From Balanoglossus misakiensis (taxonomy: Eukaryota; Hemichordata), in contig CM082586.2 in NCBI GenBank assembly GCA_040954595.2, positions 8,742,001 to 8,806,000 of the forward strand: 64,000 nucleotides of DNA, given 5' to 3'. Shown one piece after another: positions 24,621 to 36,245 of the stretch (position 1 is the stretch's first letter; the number at the start of each line of letters is the position of its first letter). The notes beneath the pieces were generated by a model. It was not told the DNA's origin, ran no database searches, and saw nothing but the letters and a program-made list of their open reading frames with translations. A program made the translations under genes and the position numbers.

Positions 24621-24671
24621 ACCGGAAGTACCCATAATACATGTCGTTTTGTCAACCAAGATGGCGGGCGA
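24621..24671 (+). promoter_or_regulatory. TATA-less USPL1 core promoter: ETS site plus YY1/start motif
   Basis: ACCGGAAGTA (24621-24630) is a consensus ETS/GABP site, and CAAGATGGCGGGC (24657-24669) is a consensus YY1 element of the kind found just downstream of transcription starts in housekeeping genes. The pair lies immediately before the leader-exon donor at 24711. Transcription probably starts between them. Function is inferred from motif identity and position. Confidence 0.6.
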
Positions 24672-25125
24672 GATGCGGCATGGCGGTGTACCACAAGTAC
24701 AACATAACAGGTAATAATACTTACTCTCGCCGTTCTGTTATTTCCGATATATATTGTGAAAAATGTAATTATTCTCTGGATATATATTGGGCATTTGCGC
24801 ACGATTTAGCTCCGCATAGCAACAATTAGACAGCTATACGAGTAGGTCTTGAACGGTCTATATTGAACTTATTGTTATCCAACGTGCAGTGGGGCCGGGG
24901 AAGTCCCAAATACCATGTCTCTTGGCTTGTTTGGGAAAACATTTCTTACCTACGCATGAGCGTGGTCCTTTTTATCGACGAGGTTCCATACCTATCCAAT
25001 CAATATAGACAGGAATTAGTATATCGTAACGTGTAATGATATCGTCACGTGTACACCAGTCAACGGACAACGTTTCTGATGCGTATAAAACGTACCTTGT
25101 ACGTTTCAGGCAAAGTGGAAGATGA
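24661..25125 (+). other. Spliced upstream ORF overlapping the USPL1 start codon
   Basis: ATG at 24661 lies inside the YY1 motif. The leader exon ends at 24710 (AACAG, then GTAATA) and splices to the acceptor TACGTTTCAG before 25110. The joined frame codes 21 residues starting MAGEMRHGGV and stops at TGA 25123-25125, which overlaps the main ATG (25122-25124) as ATGA. If the splice is right, USPL1 translation would depend on leaky scanning or reinitiation. Confidence 0.5.
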
Positions 25126-28100
25126 CGACCGGGTTGCTGTCTTCTGCTAGTGCGAATCTAGCGATGGTTTATGTCGCCAGAGAGATGCAGTGGTGCCCTA
25201 TCTGCGAAACTAACGGCGCAAAGCGGAGGCTAAGACTGTCTCAGATTAATTTGAACGAAGCCGTGTGGATTTGCGACAATGTTCAGGTGAGTGTGTGGGT
25301 GGGCGGGCCCGGTGGTTGCATGTACAGAAAAGGGTCAGTCAAGTGTGGTCGCCAACAAGTTACATGTTCTAGTACTTTCAGAAAAAAACAAGTATTACCA
25401 GTACACTCGTACCAGAAACTTAGCATAAAAGGTTGATGGGGCAGAAATGAGTAAAAAAAAATGATGAGAAACTGACCCAAAAAACTGTCTGGAACCCAGA
25501 AGTTGAAAAGTGGCAGGCTCATAGACCTATCATCACTTTACTGCAATAGTGTACCATAGTTTGAAGTTTTGTCTGGGTTGAAACTTAGTTTTATTGAAAC
25601 ACGGTGTCATTGTTAGGCAAAGCCAAAAGTGCATTTGTATAAATGGTTTCTGTCGATTCACACCATGTCATACATGTATTCACTGTCTACAACCTGTAAA
25701 GGCTGCAAACAAATGCTTGTCAGTACAGTACCGTTGAGTGGGATTGCCAACATCAACTTTGTGCAGAAAAAACATGGAATGGTGATTTTCACTCTCTAAT
25801 ATCAAAGCAAAAATATCAGAGCAGAGTGGCAGTGTCGCCATTTTAATTTAACCCTAATGCTACTGGGTGTCATACATATTTAGAGTGTCAAGTCCCTTAA
25901 AATACACATGTACGTATGTGCCATTTTTTCTTGTAATACGTATTTTGACTGTCTTGATATGGCTCTCATACGTACTTAGACACACTTGGCAGTCTGAACT
26001 TCCCGTAAAATGTACCAAATCGCACTGGTTTGCACTGGTTTGGCTTGAGGGTCTTGTATAGGCTACTGATTAACACACACTTGGTAGTCTAACAGGCCTG
26101 GGTGCCAGGATTCTAGGCACCCTGGAAATCAAACTAGTTTCAACTGACTTGGCAGCGGTAGGGTTAAAACTGGAGAGAACACTGTACACTTAGGTTTGTG
26201 GAAGAAATTGATCAACAGGAATCTAAATATACTTAAATTATCTTCAAAATGCTGATTAATGAAATATAGAAACACAGGGTTAAAGATGCTGTCTTTAATA
26301 ATATTGTGTCGTAATTTCTGAATTTTCTCTTTTTATGTGTTTCAGTGTCCATACCCACTTGGTGCTGGCTCTGCATCCAGTGGTGTGGTTCATAGGAAAG
26401 CCTCGGAGATTGGAAACAGGAAGAAAAGGAAACGATCACTGTGTGATAGTGCTGAGAGCAAGAAGTGCAAACGTCAGGGAAGTTTATCAGTGTCAGACAC
26501 AGCCAGCATTGTAACTGGTCTTGAATTGGATGAACTGCTGGATTTTCTGAATAGTCCGGAAATACCTGGAGGCCAAGATAATTGTGCAAAGGAAATTGAG
26601 ACTCGCTCCAGTTTGCAGATTGATACTAATGAAGTGGCTTTTCAGAGAACTGCCGACTTTGTGAAGAATCTCCCAATGCAGCCGTATATACATACTGAAG
26701 AGGGGAGTGGGGTGTCCGCTACTGTTGACTTGAATAGTTTGAAGAACAAAAAGTCATTCCATAGAAAAGTTTTCGGTGGATACACTGCCAATAGTCACCA
26801 TGGAAAACAAGGAGAAAATGATTCAAAGGTATTGGAAACAGACAATCCAGTGGAAAATGCAGAGTCTTGCAGTCTACAATGGCAGAATAAAGAAGCCCTG
26901 TGTTGGCTGGATTCAGCCCTTTGCCTGTTGGTCCATAGCAAAAATCTCTGTGCCAGAGTGCAGAGTTTGAAAGACAACAGCGAGTCTGTCATCCGGGACT
27001 TATGTCACATCTATGATGAAGTCCAAACAATGGTATTTGGTGATGGAAATGCCACAACCAGGAGTGGATTGGACAGTTCTGATCTCAGTGTTGCTGTGCA
27101 GAGACTGGAGGATGTCAGAGGGCAAATCTTTTCGCATCTCCAACCTACACTGAATTGTAAACTTGGTCAAAATGATAGTCCTGTACAAGCACTGCCAATT
27201 CTGCTGAAACAACACAAGGGGATAGAACAACATTTCCTGTCGAATTACCAGTGGAAGTTTTCCTGTTCCAAGTGCGGATATGAGAAAATAGACAAGTAAG
27301 TGTGTATTTAACCCTAATGCTGCCCAGTCAGTTGAAACTGGTTTGATTTCCAGGGTGCCTACATGTAGAATCCTGGCTCCCAGGCCTGTTAGGCTGCCAA
27401 GTGTGTGTAAGTCAGTAGAAACCCTGGAAATCAAACCAATTTCAACCGACTTGGCAGTTCATTGTAGTTATTCACTTCAAAGTGGTATATTAAAATTAGT
27501 GGGAAAATTGTCAATTGTACCAAAGCAACATAATTCCATTGGGACTACAAGAATGTGATCCCATTATGCCCTGAATTCATTATTGTAATATTGTTTATTT
27601 AGCACTGGCAACTGAAATTGTAATTCACAAATGTAACATTAATTTTTAATCTTCTATTTTTTATTAGTTTTGCGTTTTCATTTCCCATTCTAATTTTGGA
27701 TTATCTCATTGATCAAATTATTATGCAAATTGACTTTATTACTTGTGATGCTATAAAAATGTACAATAATAACAACTGGAGAACTATTTTTTTTTTCAGG
27801 CTGGAGAAGGTAATTGTGTCATTTCCCAATGTTGATGTAGACTTTAACATGACCTGTCCATACTTTGTGAGACCATGTTATCAGTGCCATGCTGACAATC
27901 AGAAGAGTACACTGATGTTCGACAGGTGAGTAACTTTGCCAGAATTCATTTGCCATGATACATACTGTGATAAGTTTGTCAAACTGCCACATACAGAGTA
28001 CATGTACATGTACATTGTATGAACTTGTGCATTGAACTCCATCTGTCCGTCTGTCTGTCTGTGTGTCCAGAGCTGTCCCTCAGATACGCCTTGAGCTAGT

Positions 28101-30446
28101 TCATATAATCCTCACTGGCTAGTGTCTACCCCTAAATGCTACTAGTAGTCATACCTGTTTAGATAGTGTCAAGTCCCTTAAAATACGTATTTGCCACTTT
28201 TTTCTTCCAAAATGTACATGTATTTTGACTGGCTTGACATGGCTCTTATACATGTATGATGTACGTACTTAGACACACTTGGCAGTCTGTAAAATGTAGC
28301 AAATCACACTGGTTTGCAAGTGTATTGGTCTGAGGGTCTTGTATAGGCCCTACTGAGTAACATGCACTTGGCAGTCTAACAGGCCTGGGAGCCAGGATTC
28401 TAGGCACCCTGGACATCAAACCAGTTTCAACTGACTTGGCAGTGGTAGGGTTATATGAAGTAACCAGGATTCCCCAGTCATTTTACCTGGGTTCCCCTTG
28501 GTAGACAACATGTTACCAGCGGTCCCAAATAAGTTACCAATGTTCTCCAACCTTAGAAAAAACAACACACGATATCACAGAATTTTTATTTGTGCTATGT
28601 TTGATTCATATTGACTGTTTTCTCATTCCTTTTGATTTCAGAGTTGCTGACTGTTTGCTGCTACACTTTGCGGAGGGAGTGCCTTTTAATAATGTTGATA
28701 GATACAAGTTTATACAAGATGGTGTTGCATACAGAGTGACAGCAGTGGTGCAATACATACAGAATCCCAAACACTTTGTGACGTGGTGCAGAGACCACCA
28801 TGGTAAGTACATTGCTGCATCAAGTGGCATGGGAAGTAACAGCTTTTTTAGCGCATGCAAAATTTTGTTGTTCTTGGTGCCAGCAATTCATGGTTACAGT
28901 TGCAGGATGGGGCAATATTATTTGCCCATTGAAGAGACAGAGAGACTGATTCTGCATGCTTCAATAACATTTATTTGCTTAAAACATTTTCGATATTCTT
29001 CACATCTTGTCTTTTTGAACAGATAATTGGCTGAAGTGTGATGACTTGGAGTCTTGTGTTACCCAGTGGAGTAAAGATGCGCCAACATTCCCAGGTTCAG
29101 AGACGCATATCGTGCTGTGGGAAAGACAAAATGCTGAGGTCAAAGGTCAAGAAGGCAAGGCTGTCTCTGCAAGAGCCCCAGCTGATGGTGCAGCTTTACC
29201 TACTGAAAGTACTGCATCAGAGTTGATCATTGTACCACAGAGTGCTGCATTGAAGAAGCCAATGTCTACCTCTAGTGATTGTGACCTGTCATCATCCTGT
29301 AAAGGCTGGACAGCAACATCAGCAGATCACACAACTGCACTGCAATGTAGTGGAGATGTTGTTGCAGGTGCCACAGTAATTGACACCTTGCCATCCTCCA
29401 AGACTGCAGTAACACAGCTTCATAAGGACTCCATTCCTGACACAAACAACAGCAATGCAAATGTACAAATTCCCGATGCAGTAAGAACTAACACAGCACA
29501 GGAGAAAACAGCTGAACTCAACAGCAGTGCCTTAACCGAGACATTTACCACAAAGTTCTCGCGGGATTCTGTCATTATCAGCCCAGTCAAAGACAAGAAA
29601 ACAAGACAAGATAGAATGTTCACAGCTACAAGGGAGTCTCTGTCATCTGGTGATGTCCGTATGGACAGTGGTAGCCCCCTGATCACCTCAACTGCTGGGA
29701 AGGTGAACAATTACCTGACACTTGTAACACAGGGTAGAGGAAATCGTCGGACTGCCATGGCAACTGGTAAAGCTGCCAGTATACTGAGTAAAATTCCTTC
29801 CAAAATGCTGAATACAAGGCCGCAGCGACGAACAACGCAACTTGAGAGTCGATTGAAATCGTCGGCCGCTAGTGTGAAGAATTTGCCATCATCTGTAAAT
29901 GTTGTCAGTGGTGTGAAACATGGCATTGTGAACTCGGTAGCCAGATCTACTCCCACAGTCATTGGTGCAAATAAATTTGCTTCATATAACAGTAGAACTG
30001 TAGGTAAAAAACAGTTTTCTGGGTATGTATCTGATAGACAAAAGTCTGTCAGTTTGGTCTCATTTGAGAGCAACCCTGGCAAAACAGGCTACAACTATAC
30101 GGGTATAGAACCATACAATAATGCAGTGGTGTTGGATTATGATGTACAAACAACGGTGCCGGAGAATTGTTGGGCCAAGAGGCCCAGTAGTGTCAGTTTC
30201 TCTGATCAAAACAGTCCAAGCAGTCTCTCCTCAGTCAGTTCACAATCCTCTAGGGATGATCTCTTCTCTTGTGTCCACGATGAACTTTATAAAGCCCTGG
30301 ATATCTGCAGCGACACTAGCTGTGTCACTTCCAGAGCTGCTAGTCCAATCACTGACGATTTCTTCACCAATCTCATCTCAGATGATGCGGTGCAAAATGA
30401 CAAAATGATGGCAGAAGTCATCAGTGAGCTTAATGACATTATTTAA
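25122..30446 (+). CDS. USPL1: USPL1-like SUMO isopeptidase (C98 family)
   Basis: Five coding exons, 25122-25286, 26346-27295, 27800-27925, 28642-28802 and 29023-30446, join in phase to 941 residues plus TAA. The N-terminal zinc-type motif is WCPIC (Cys25, Cys28), then Cys51 and Cys56 across the first splice (CPYPLG), as in vertebrate USPL1. The catalytic Cys is in EALCWLD (Cys241), His in KHFVTW (His458) and Asp in WLKCDD (Asp474); the His-Asp spacing of 16 equals the human H456/D472 spacing. Two CxxC pairs (SCSKCG, CYQC) form the finger of the USP fold. The last exon encodes a long Ser/Thr-rich tail ending in an acidic-hydrophobic DDFFTNLIS-type segment, as in the human tail. The family cleaves SUMO rather than ubiquitin and acts in Cajal bodies; this is inferred. 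The start is the first ATG in frame with the conserved cysteines and follows a spliced leader. Confidence 0.92.
25848..26167. mobile_element. Family B piggyBac-like MITE, copy 2
   Basis: 312 bp between TTAA duplications; starts CCCTAATGCTACTGGGTGTC and ends GGCAGCGGTAGGG. It lies in USPL1 intron 1, 180 bp before the exon 2 acceptor. Best-preserved copy of the family here. Confidence 0.7.
27308..27470. mobile_element. Family B MITE, rearranged palindromic derivative
   Basis: Starts TTAACCCTAATGCTGCCCAG, but then the element's right-end text follows in inverted form (AAACTGGTTTGATTTCCAGG) and again in direct form near 27425-27460. It begins 13 bp after the USPL1 exon 2 donor. Confidence 0.55.
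28128..28452. mobile_element. Family B MITE, copy 4 with decayed ends
   Basis: Shares TGTCAAGTCCCTTAAAATAC, GGTCTTGTATAGGCCCTACT and GACTTGGCAGTGGTAGGGTT with copies 1 and 2. The flanking TTAA is no longer intact. USPL1 intron 3; a (GTCT)n patch precedes it near 28045. Confidence 0.6.
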
Positions 30447-30624
30447 CCCAAGCCCCATTACCCGAGATGTCATTCAGAACGATGAAATTTCCTGTGTTGC
30501 ACAAATGTTCACTTGCGCCGGTTATTTGTTTGAAACAAACCTTAGTTTTCATGTTGGGGTATGTATGTATACAGCTTTTCATTGCACTGCCCGGTAATGT
30601 TCTTGTTTGTCAGGAAATATGCCT

Positions 30625-30782
30625 GCTACAGTGAAACCTGTCTGAACCAAACACCAAAGGGACTGAAAAAATTGTTTGGTTTGTAGAGGTTCTTTTAACA
30701 TGTGGTTCTATGTGAAAGAGAAAGAAAAATATGTTTGGTATAGACAGGTTTCCAGATTAGACAGGTTTTGCTGTACTACATG
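30625..30782. repeat. Family I repeat, fuller copy
   Basis: CAGTGAAACCTGTCTGAACC through ATTAGACAGGTTTTGCTGTA has inverted ends of the ACAGTGAAACCTGTC type. It lies in the probable USPL1 3' UTR. Confidence 0.55.
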
Positions 30783-31117
30783 CAGATTCATCAATATAGC
30801 AACTTTCATTCAAAAATGTACAAAAACAACAGTCCATATTATTTACAGTATGTCCCAATCCACTTTTCAGTTCATCAAGTGCCCTCATCCCCAATTTGAA
30901 ATTATGACACCACAATACAAAAATGATGAAAGGCAGTTTCTGAGAGAACAAGCAGTTACTTTGTTTTACCCCACCTACATGTATCTTCAAAGAGGTAGCT
31001 TTCTCTACATAACTTGGTTTGTAATTGGATTTGAAGAGACGGTAGAATAATATGTTAACTTCATTATGACCACATTTAAATGTGTGGAAATGACATTTTG
31101 ATATTTTTATATGTGTA

Positions 31118-31244
31118 AATAAAAATGCCAAAACAAAAGTAATTATTAAGATGTTATGTTGTTGCATACCAGAACCAATGAAGAACAATTCATACTTGTT
31201 AGAAGATGACTTGTACATAGCCAGTTTTAATCGAAAATAATAAA
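31118..31244 (+). terminator. Candidate USPL1 polyadenylation signals
   Basis: AATAAA occurs at 31118-31123 and 31239-31244, 670-800 bp after the USPL1 stop, in AT-rich sequence with no competing gene. Either could end the message. Hexamer evidence only. Confidence 0.4.
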
Positions 31245-31503
31245 TTCTGTTGTTATCTCTGCCTTTCTCAGCTGACATTTAAAATGGCATGGATGAAACC
31301 TAAATAATGCATCTTTAAAATTGACCATAACATTTTTTGCTTTGAATTTCTGTTTGTTACTGAATGTATCAATTTTTAAATTATAGTTTGTAATTAGTAA
31401 ACAAATGTACTTTAATAGTGCCAAGAGCACACACAAAAAAGTATGTGGTCGACTTTATACGCACAAATAAAATTACTCTCTGTGTGAATATATCCATATG
31501 TGT

Positions 31504-31672
31504 AATTAGTTTATTGTTTATCCACAACTGAATTTTAGCCAAGATTGAAATTCACTTCAGGACAAACATGTATCAACATTCTATAAATCACTTGACCTCG
31601 CAACTTTAGATACTCTACAGAGAAAATATTCTTCAAAGTGTGATGCATTGATTCATCGACTCCCTGATTTAT
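31504..31672. repeat. Family N repeat, copy 1
   Basis: TTTATTGTTTATCCACAACT, TTCACTTCAGGACAAACATG and TTCTTCAAAGTGTGATGCAT are repeated in the same order at 32716-32880, about 1.2 kb away. Confidence 0.65.
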
Positions 31673-31905
31673 CGACTGCCAGTACCATGGATGGATTGTA
31701 GGATTTTAACTCTCCCTCCTTTGTGAAGGTATACAGGTATGTGCTGACCAATTCTTTAAAACAAAATTCCTATGCAAGAGAAAAACGGTAATTGGCCAGA
31801 ACATTTGAACAGTAATCCTTAAAAATGGGTTGGATTTTCAGCATTTTACACAGGTCGATATTTTCAAGCGGGGCAGCAGACTCCCATCGAAGATTGTTCA
31901 AAGCA

Positions 31906-31927
31906 CCCCCCCCCCCCCCCCCCCCCC
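31906..31927 (+). repeat. 22-base poly-C tract
   Basis: Uninterrupted C run followed by GGGG, in intergenic sequence. It could form a G-quadruplex on the opposite strand. Confidence 0.9.
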
Positions 31928-32053
31928 GGGGTGTCAGCCAGTAAGATGGAGGCGTGCATAATTGTTTAGAAACTGCTTTATCTGTTCAAATGTCTTTGGC
32001 TCAGTTTATAGAAACTATTGCAGATACAATGGAGGCCTACACCCAAGGAGGAA

Positions 32054-32454
32054 TTAAAGGCACATAAGCTGCAACTTTTGGGATAATTATCATAATTTTA
32101 GTTTCAAACTGTACTACCACTAGTCCATGCAGTTGAAGGCAGTGAACTATACACTTGTAAGCATTATAAACCCTAAATATAAGTGAATATGCAAGTTTTA
32201 ACCAGATAAATAATAAAGGTTTGCCGCAAGCGATTATGGCCGCCACTGTGGGATAATGCAAGAAACAATGAAAATTTTGCATTTTCGGTTATGAAACTTC
32301 ATAAACAAAACATGATCTCATCCACTTGAGCTCATGGAAGTAAATGTACACTGCTGAGACATTATATTTTCATTTAATAGACATAATTAAAAGCATATAT
32401 GAGATTATTTAAATCTTTAATTTTTTTATCCTGTTGCAGCTCATGTACCTTTAA
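32054..32454. mobile_element. Family G TTAA element, simple copy
   Basis: 393 bp between TTAA duplications; AGGCACATAAGCTGCAAC at the left mirrors GTTGCAGCTCATGTACCT at the right. It has no insertion, so it shows the uninterrupted form of the 20.8-23.2 kb element. Confidence 0.75.
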
Positions 32455-32715
32455 GATTGGCTTGACAATTTGCGCACTTATTGACCTGCAATTAACAAAT
32501 AAACATCAGAAATGGATTCTACTTTATAAACACATTTAATAAATGAGATATTACACCTAATCGTGGGACAAGAAGAGCAAAAATTCAATTACCCATTGCA
32601 CAAGGTGAGACGCATCACTGAGGCCGAACGGACCCGTAAACTTTGAAGGCTTGACTCCCTCTGTGATGAACTGCAAAATGACAGACCTGTAGGCTGCAGT
32701 AATAATATCCATATC

Positions 32716-32880
32716 TGTTATGAGTTTATTGTTTAACCACAACTAAATTTTAGCCGCGTTTGAACTTCACTTCAGGACATACACATGCATCAACATATTA
32801 AATCACTTGACCATGAAACTGTAGAGAAATATTCTTCAAAATGTGATGCATTGAGTGATCAACTGCCAATGCCATGAACA
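32716..32880. repeat. Family N repeat, copy 2
   Basis: Second copy of the 31504-31672 block, in the same orientation. The interval between the two holds the family G element. Confidence 0.65.
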
Positions 32881-34045
32881 AGCACAAACTTACCATGGCG
32901 CAGATACTGAAAGCCCAAGCCCGGGGAGTTTTGCAGACATATATTTTTGGAAAGTCTATTTGTCCAGTTGTCGGAATCAGGTTGTTTGCACTCATATTAA
33001 TGGTGGGTGTGGCCATCAGGAGCTGTTGTCATGGTAATGGAAGCATAATTTTAGGGGTACTCATACAGTTAAAAATTAAGATATTTCAGGATCTGAGAAA
33101 GGTAGAGTTAAAATTCAAACATTCAGTATGGACTATCCAATGGTTATATGACAGACAAGGTCAGAGGTCAAGTTTATCTTCAGAACATGGTGTCAAAGTG
33201 ACAATGTTGCTAAATTTTTGCCTATTGATCATGTATAGTTTTGATTTACTGGAAGACAGTTTGCTCGAGGAGGCTGTAAATTGGTCATCAGGTAGCAAGG
33301 AACATTAGCTTTAAGAAAAATAGGATTCATGTCTTTGGTATTAATTTATATTAAAATTCTGTTACCATAAAGGACAGGTAGACATTTTGCGAAATTCCCA
33401 ATAACAAGAAACGTGCTATATATTTGGTACCAATTAAGCTTTAGAAAAAAATAAAACATTCAAACTTATAATGCTAACTTGAACATTAGGGTTCAAGGTC
33501 AAGGTCATTCTCGACTTTCAAGTGACAAAATAGGCACTATGATTTTTTTTCCAAAATGATACTTTATATAAACAATAGTCCATATTATTCTGGTCACGAG
33601 CATCATGGGACAAAAAAGCAATGAATGTGCATGAACTACACTGTTGTACAAACTCTTCAAGTATGTCCAGTTATGCACAGCAATGCAAGTGAATTTGTGG
33701 ACTCATGCCCGCGACCTTGTCTGTGTATGTCAGGTATGTCAGATGCAGACTAAAGAACCTTTTTATACTACAATTTCGGGGTCTGCGCTGTCCGACTAAA
33801 CTACTGCATGGGGGGGGGGGGGGAGGGGGCAAGACTACCATTTCTACGTCTGAACTACATTTCTTACGTACCCCTATAACTGGCAGCCAAGTTGTACAAT
33901 CATGACAAGCTTAGCATGAATTAGACGTAACTTTTGTGCCACTGAATACAATGGGCCATGTGTTATTTGTCCTGTGTCACAAGAAACCCCCCCCCCCCCC
34001 CCACCACAACAAGAAATCTCGCAGGGTCTTGTAGAGATCAGAAAA
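32881..34045. other. Intergenic stretch with poly-G and poly-C tracts
   Basis: A 144-codon plus-strand frame at 32874-33308 has no recognisable family. G run at 33810-33823 and C run at 33987-34002. Nothing else supported. Confidence 0.4.
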
Positions 34046-34805
34046 TGGTTAATTGTGTACCCAATCTGATTAAAATCAGATGTAGGGTACGCCGACGTCT
34101 TTTACTTGCACGGTGCGGTATTCCTATGCTGTCGCCTTACACTACATCTGACAAACTCCCATAGAAGCTCCCGTTCAACCTCCCGTTGCGGCCAGGCCAA
34201 TCACAGGGGGCTCTCCCTCCGCGATTTTGTTTGTTTGTTGTTGTTGATGATGATGATTGGCATAATAAACAAATACAGGGTATATTCGACAGGTTAGGGT
34301 ATTATCAACGGTTAGGCGAGGGTTTGTGTTGGCATTTTTTTTGATCCACGGCCCCGGACATATCACTAAGCCACAAAGCTTAGTGATGCCCGGGGCCGTG
34401 GATCGAAAAAAATGCCAACACTGACCCTAACCGTTGAATATACCCTAACACTTACATGTCAACAAACCATATTTATTAATAAAGAAATATGTATTTGTTT
34501 ATTATGCCAAAAATCAACAACAACAACAACCAAACAAACAAACAAAATCGCGGAGGGAGAGCCCCCTGTGGACCAATCATATTGCACGTTACATCGATCT
34601 AAATGTAGACTAAAGAATACCTGTTGTTCTCTATATGTTGTTCTTCTGATTGGTTTATTGTCCCAGTAAAGCCAGAGCTTCTATGGGAGTTGGTCAGATG
34701 TAGTGCGAGGCCACAGCATAAGAATACCGCACCATGTAATTAGTAAAAGACGTCGCCGTACCATTCACATCTGATTTTAATTAGATTGCTGTGTTACCTA
34801 TACAA
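34046..34805. mobile_element. Family J foldback element with central hairpin
   Basis: The left arm (GATTAAAATCAGATGTAGGG, CGACGTCTTTTACTTGCACG, ACTCCCATAGAAGCT) is mirrored at 34675-34805. Inside are inverted GGGGGCTCTCCCTCCGCGAT and GCGGAGGGAGAGCCCCC arms and a central hairpin at about 34350-34405 built on GATCCACGGCCCCGG / CCGGGGCCGTGGATC. About 760 bp, no coding capacity. Confidence 0.7.
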
Positions 34806-35757
34806 ATCACAGACACAATATTGATGTTCTGAATATGTGAACTGTTGTCACTCTTTTATTTATTGGGGGTGAAAAGTGCAACATTTGACTCAATGGACTT
34901 GGAGGTATTGCTTCCAACATGAAAACACAGTAAGGAAACAAGCATGGAACACATGAGAAATTCATTTTTTTTAAATACAGCATGTCTGAACCATATGCGG
35001 TCATTCTGAAAATAACTTATGAAAGCTAACAAACAAATCCAATGTTGATAACGTTTCTAAATTGTTCTCAATTGGTAATTTTTGGTGAATTTTATTCCCC
35101 AAATCTAGACTTTTTTTACATTCTTTAACATCACAGAGTTACAACAGGACCAATGTGGGAAACCTAAAAAAAGCCAAGACTGTGCCAAACAATGGTATTT
35201 TAGGTACCTGTATTTAGTTGGTGGGTTTTCAAATGATATGGAATGTTTTCTTGACAAAACAAATCGCAATCTAAAACAACACAAATAGAGGAAATGCTGA
35301 TATAACCAAAGTATATATCTGGTTATTGAAAACAACATGTGGGCAATGCACGAATTGTATACACATATTGCCAACCAGTCACCAGCAGTCGTACATGGAA
35401 TTCTGTCAAAACTGTGTATAAATTGTCCCAAATGATCACTATCGTATGTAAATCAACCAGTGTTTGAAATACATTCCAACACTGGAAATCAACCAGTGAC
35501 AGGGCAGGGCGACTTAAATAAGTCACTATAGTGGACACACCAAACACTGTCTTATTCTAATGTCTCCAGAAAACCATTAATTTACTCTGCAACTTTGAAT
35601 ATGTCATAATACATATCTGCCAGTATACCAAGGGTGATCAACAGACAATTGTCTGAACAGAGTTGAATTGGAACTGATTCAAAGCAGTTGGAAAGAAAGT
35701 GAAGATGGTTTCACATAACTGATACAAAATGAACAAGCTCTGGCTAAAATCACCAGT
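34806..35757. other. AT-rich intergenic sequence
   Basis: No repeat family, gene or conserved motif recognised. Minus-strand frames near 35105-35547 look like chance openings. Confidence 0.4.
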
Positions 35758-36245
35758 TACAGTCAAACCTTGTTAGTTGCCACCTCTAAAACTTGTCTAT
35801 AGTGGCCATTTTCTTACAGTCCCTGTGCAGTTTATATGTACATTAAAGGGACAAAGTCTCTCTCTCTCTCGCTGCCCCTTTTCCAATCATTATGTTTGAT
35901 ACAAGACACTGTTTATGTTATTCTACATGTGGATATATAGTGAATCAACGTTCAACCACACACAACTTCCATCCCATTTGTAGGATATGAGAGTAAATAT
36001 CTCGCGATTTTTTTACTCTCGTGTCTACAAGTTGGATGGAAGTTGTGTGTGGTCGATCGTTGATTCACTATTTATCCACATGGATATATATAACATTGCA
36101 TGAAACATAATTAATATAAAAACTAAAAGGTCAGCGAGAGAGAGAGAGACTTTGTTGATCTGTCTAAAGGCCACCTGTCTATAAAGGCAAGTTTAGTAAA
36201 TTCCCTTGACTTGCCTCTGTAGACAGATTTGACTATTTGTGACTG
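35758..36245. repeat. Family H repeat interrupted by a family A MITE
   Basis: CAGTCAAACCTTGTTAGTTG and CTATAGTGGCCATTTTCTTA on the left, and AGGCCACCTGTCTATAAAGG with ACAGATTTGACTATT on the right, are the two halves of a family H copy around the MITE at 35843-36160. Confidence 0.6.
35843..36160. mobile_element. Family A MITE nested in family H
   Basis: TTAAAGGGACAAAGTCTCTC start, mirrored arms and GAGAGAGAGAGACTTTGTT at the right. The terminal CCCTTTAA is lost on that side. Confidence 0.65.

Noticed and set aside
26233-26589. Minus-strand frame with many Cys and His opposite USPL1
   Set aside because: Shadow of the USPL1 second coding exon, whose plus-strand frame is conserved.
32874-33308. 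144-codon plus-strand frame as a membrane protein
   Set aside because: The hydrophobic stretch is what AT-rich DNA produces by chance; it overlaps a repeat end and has no family resemblance.
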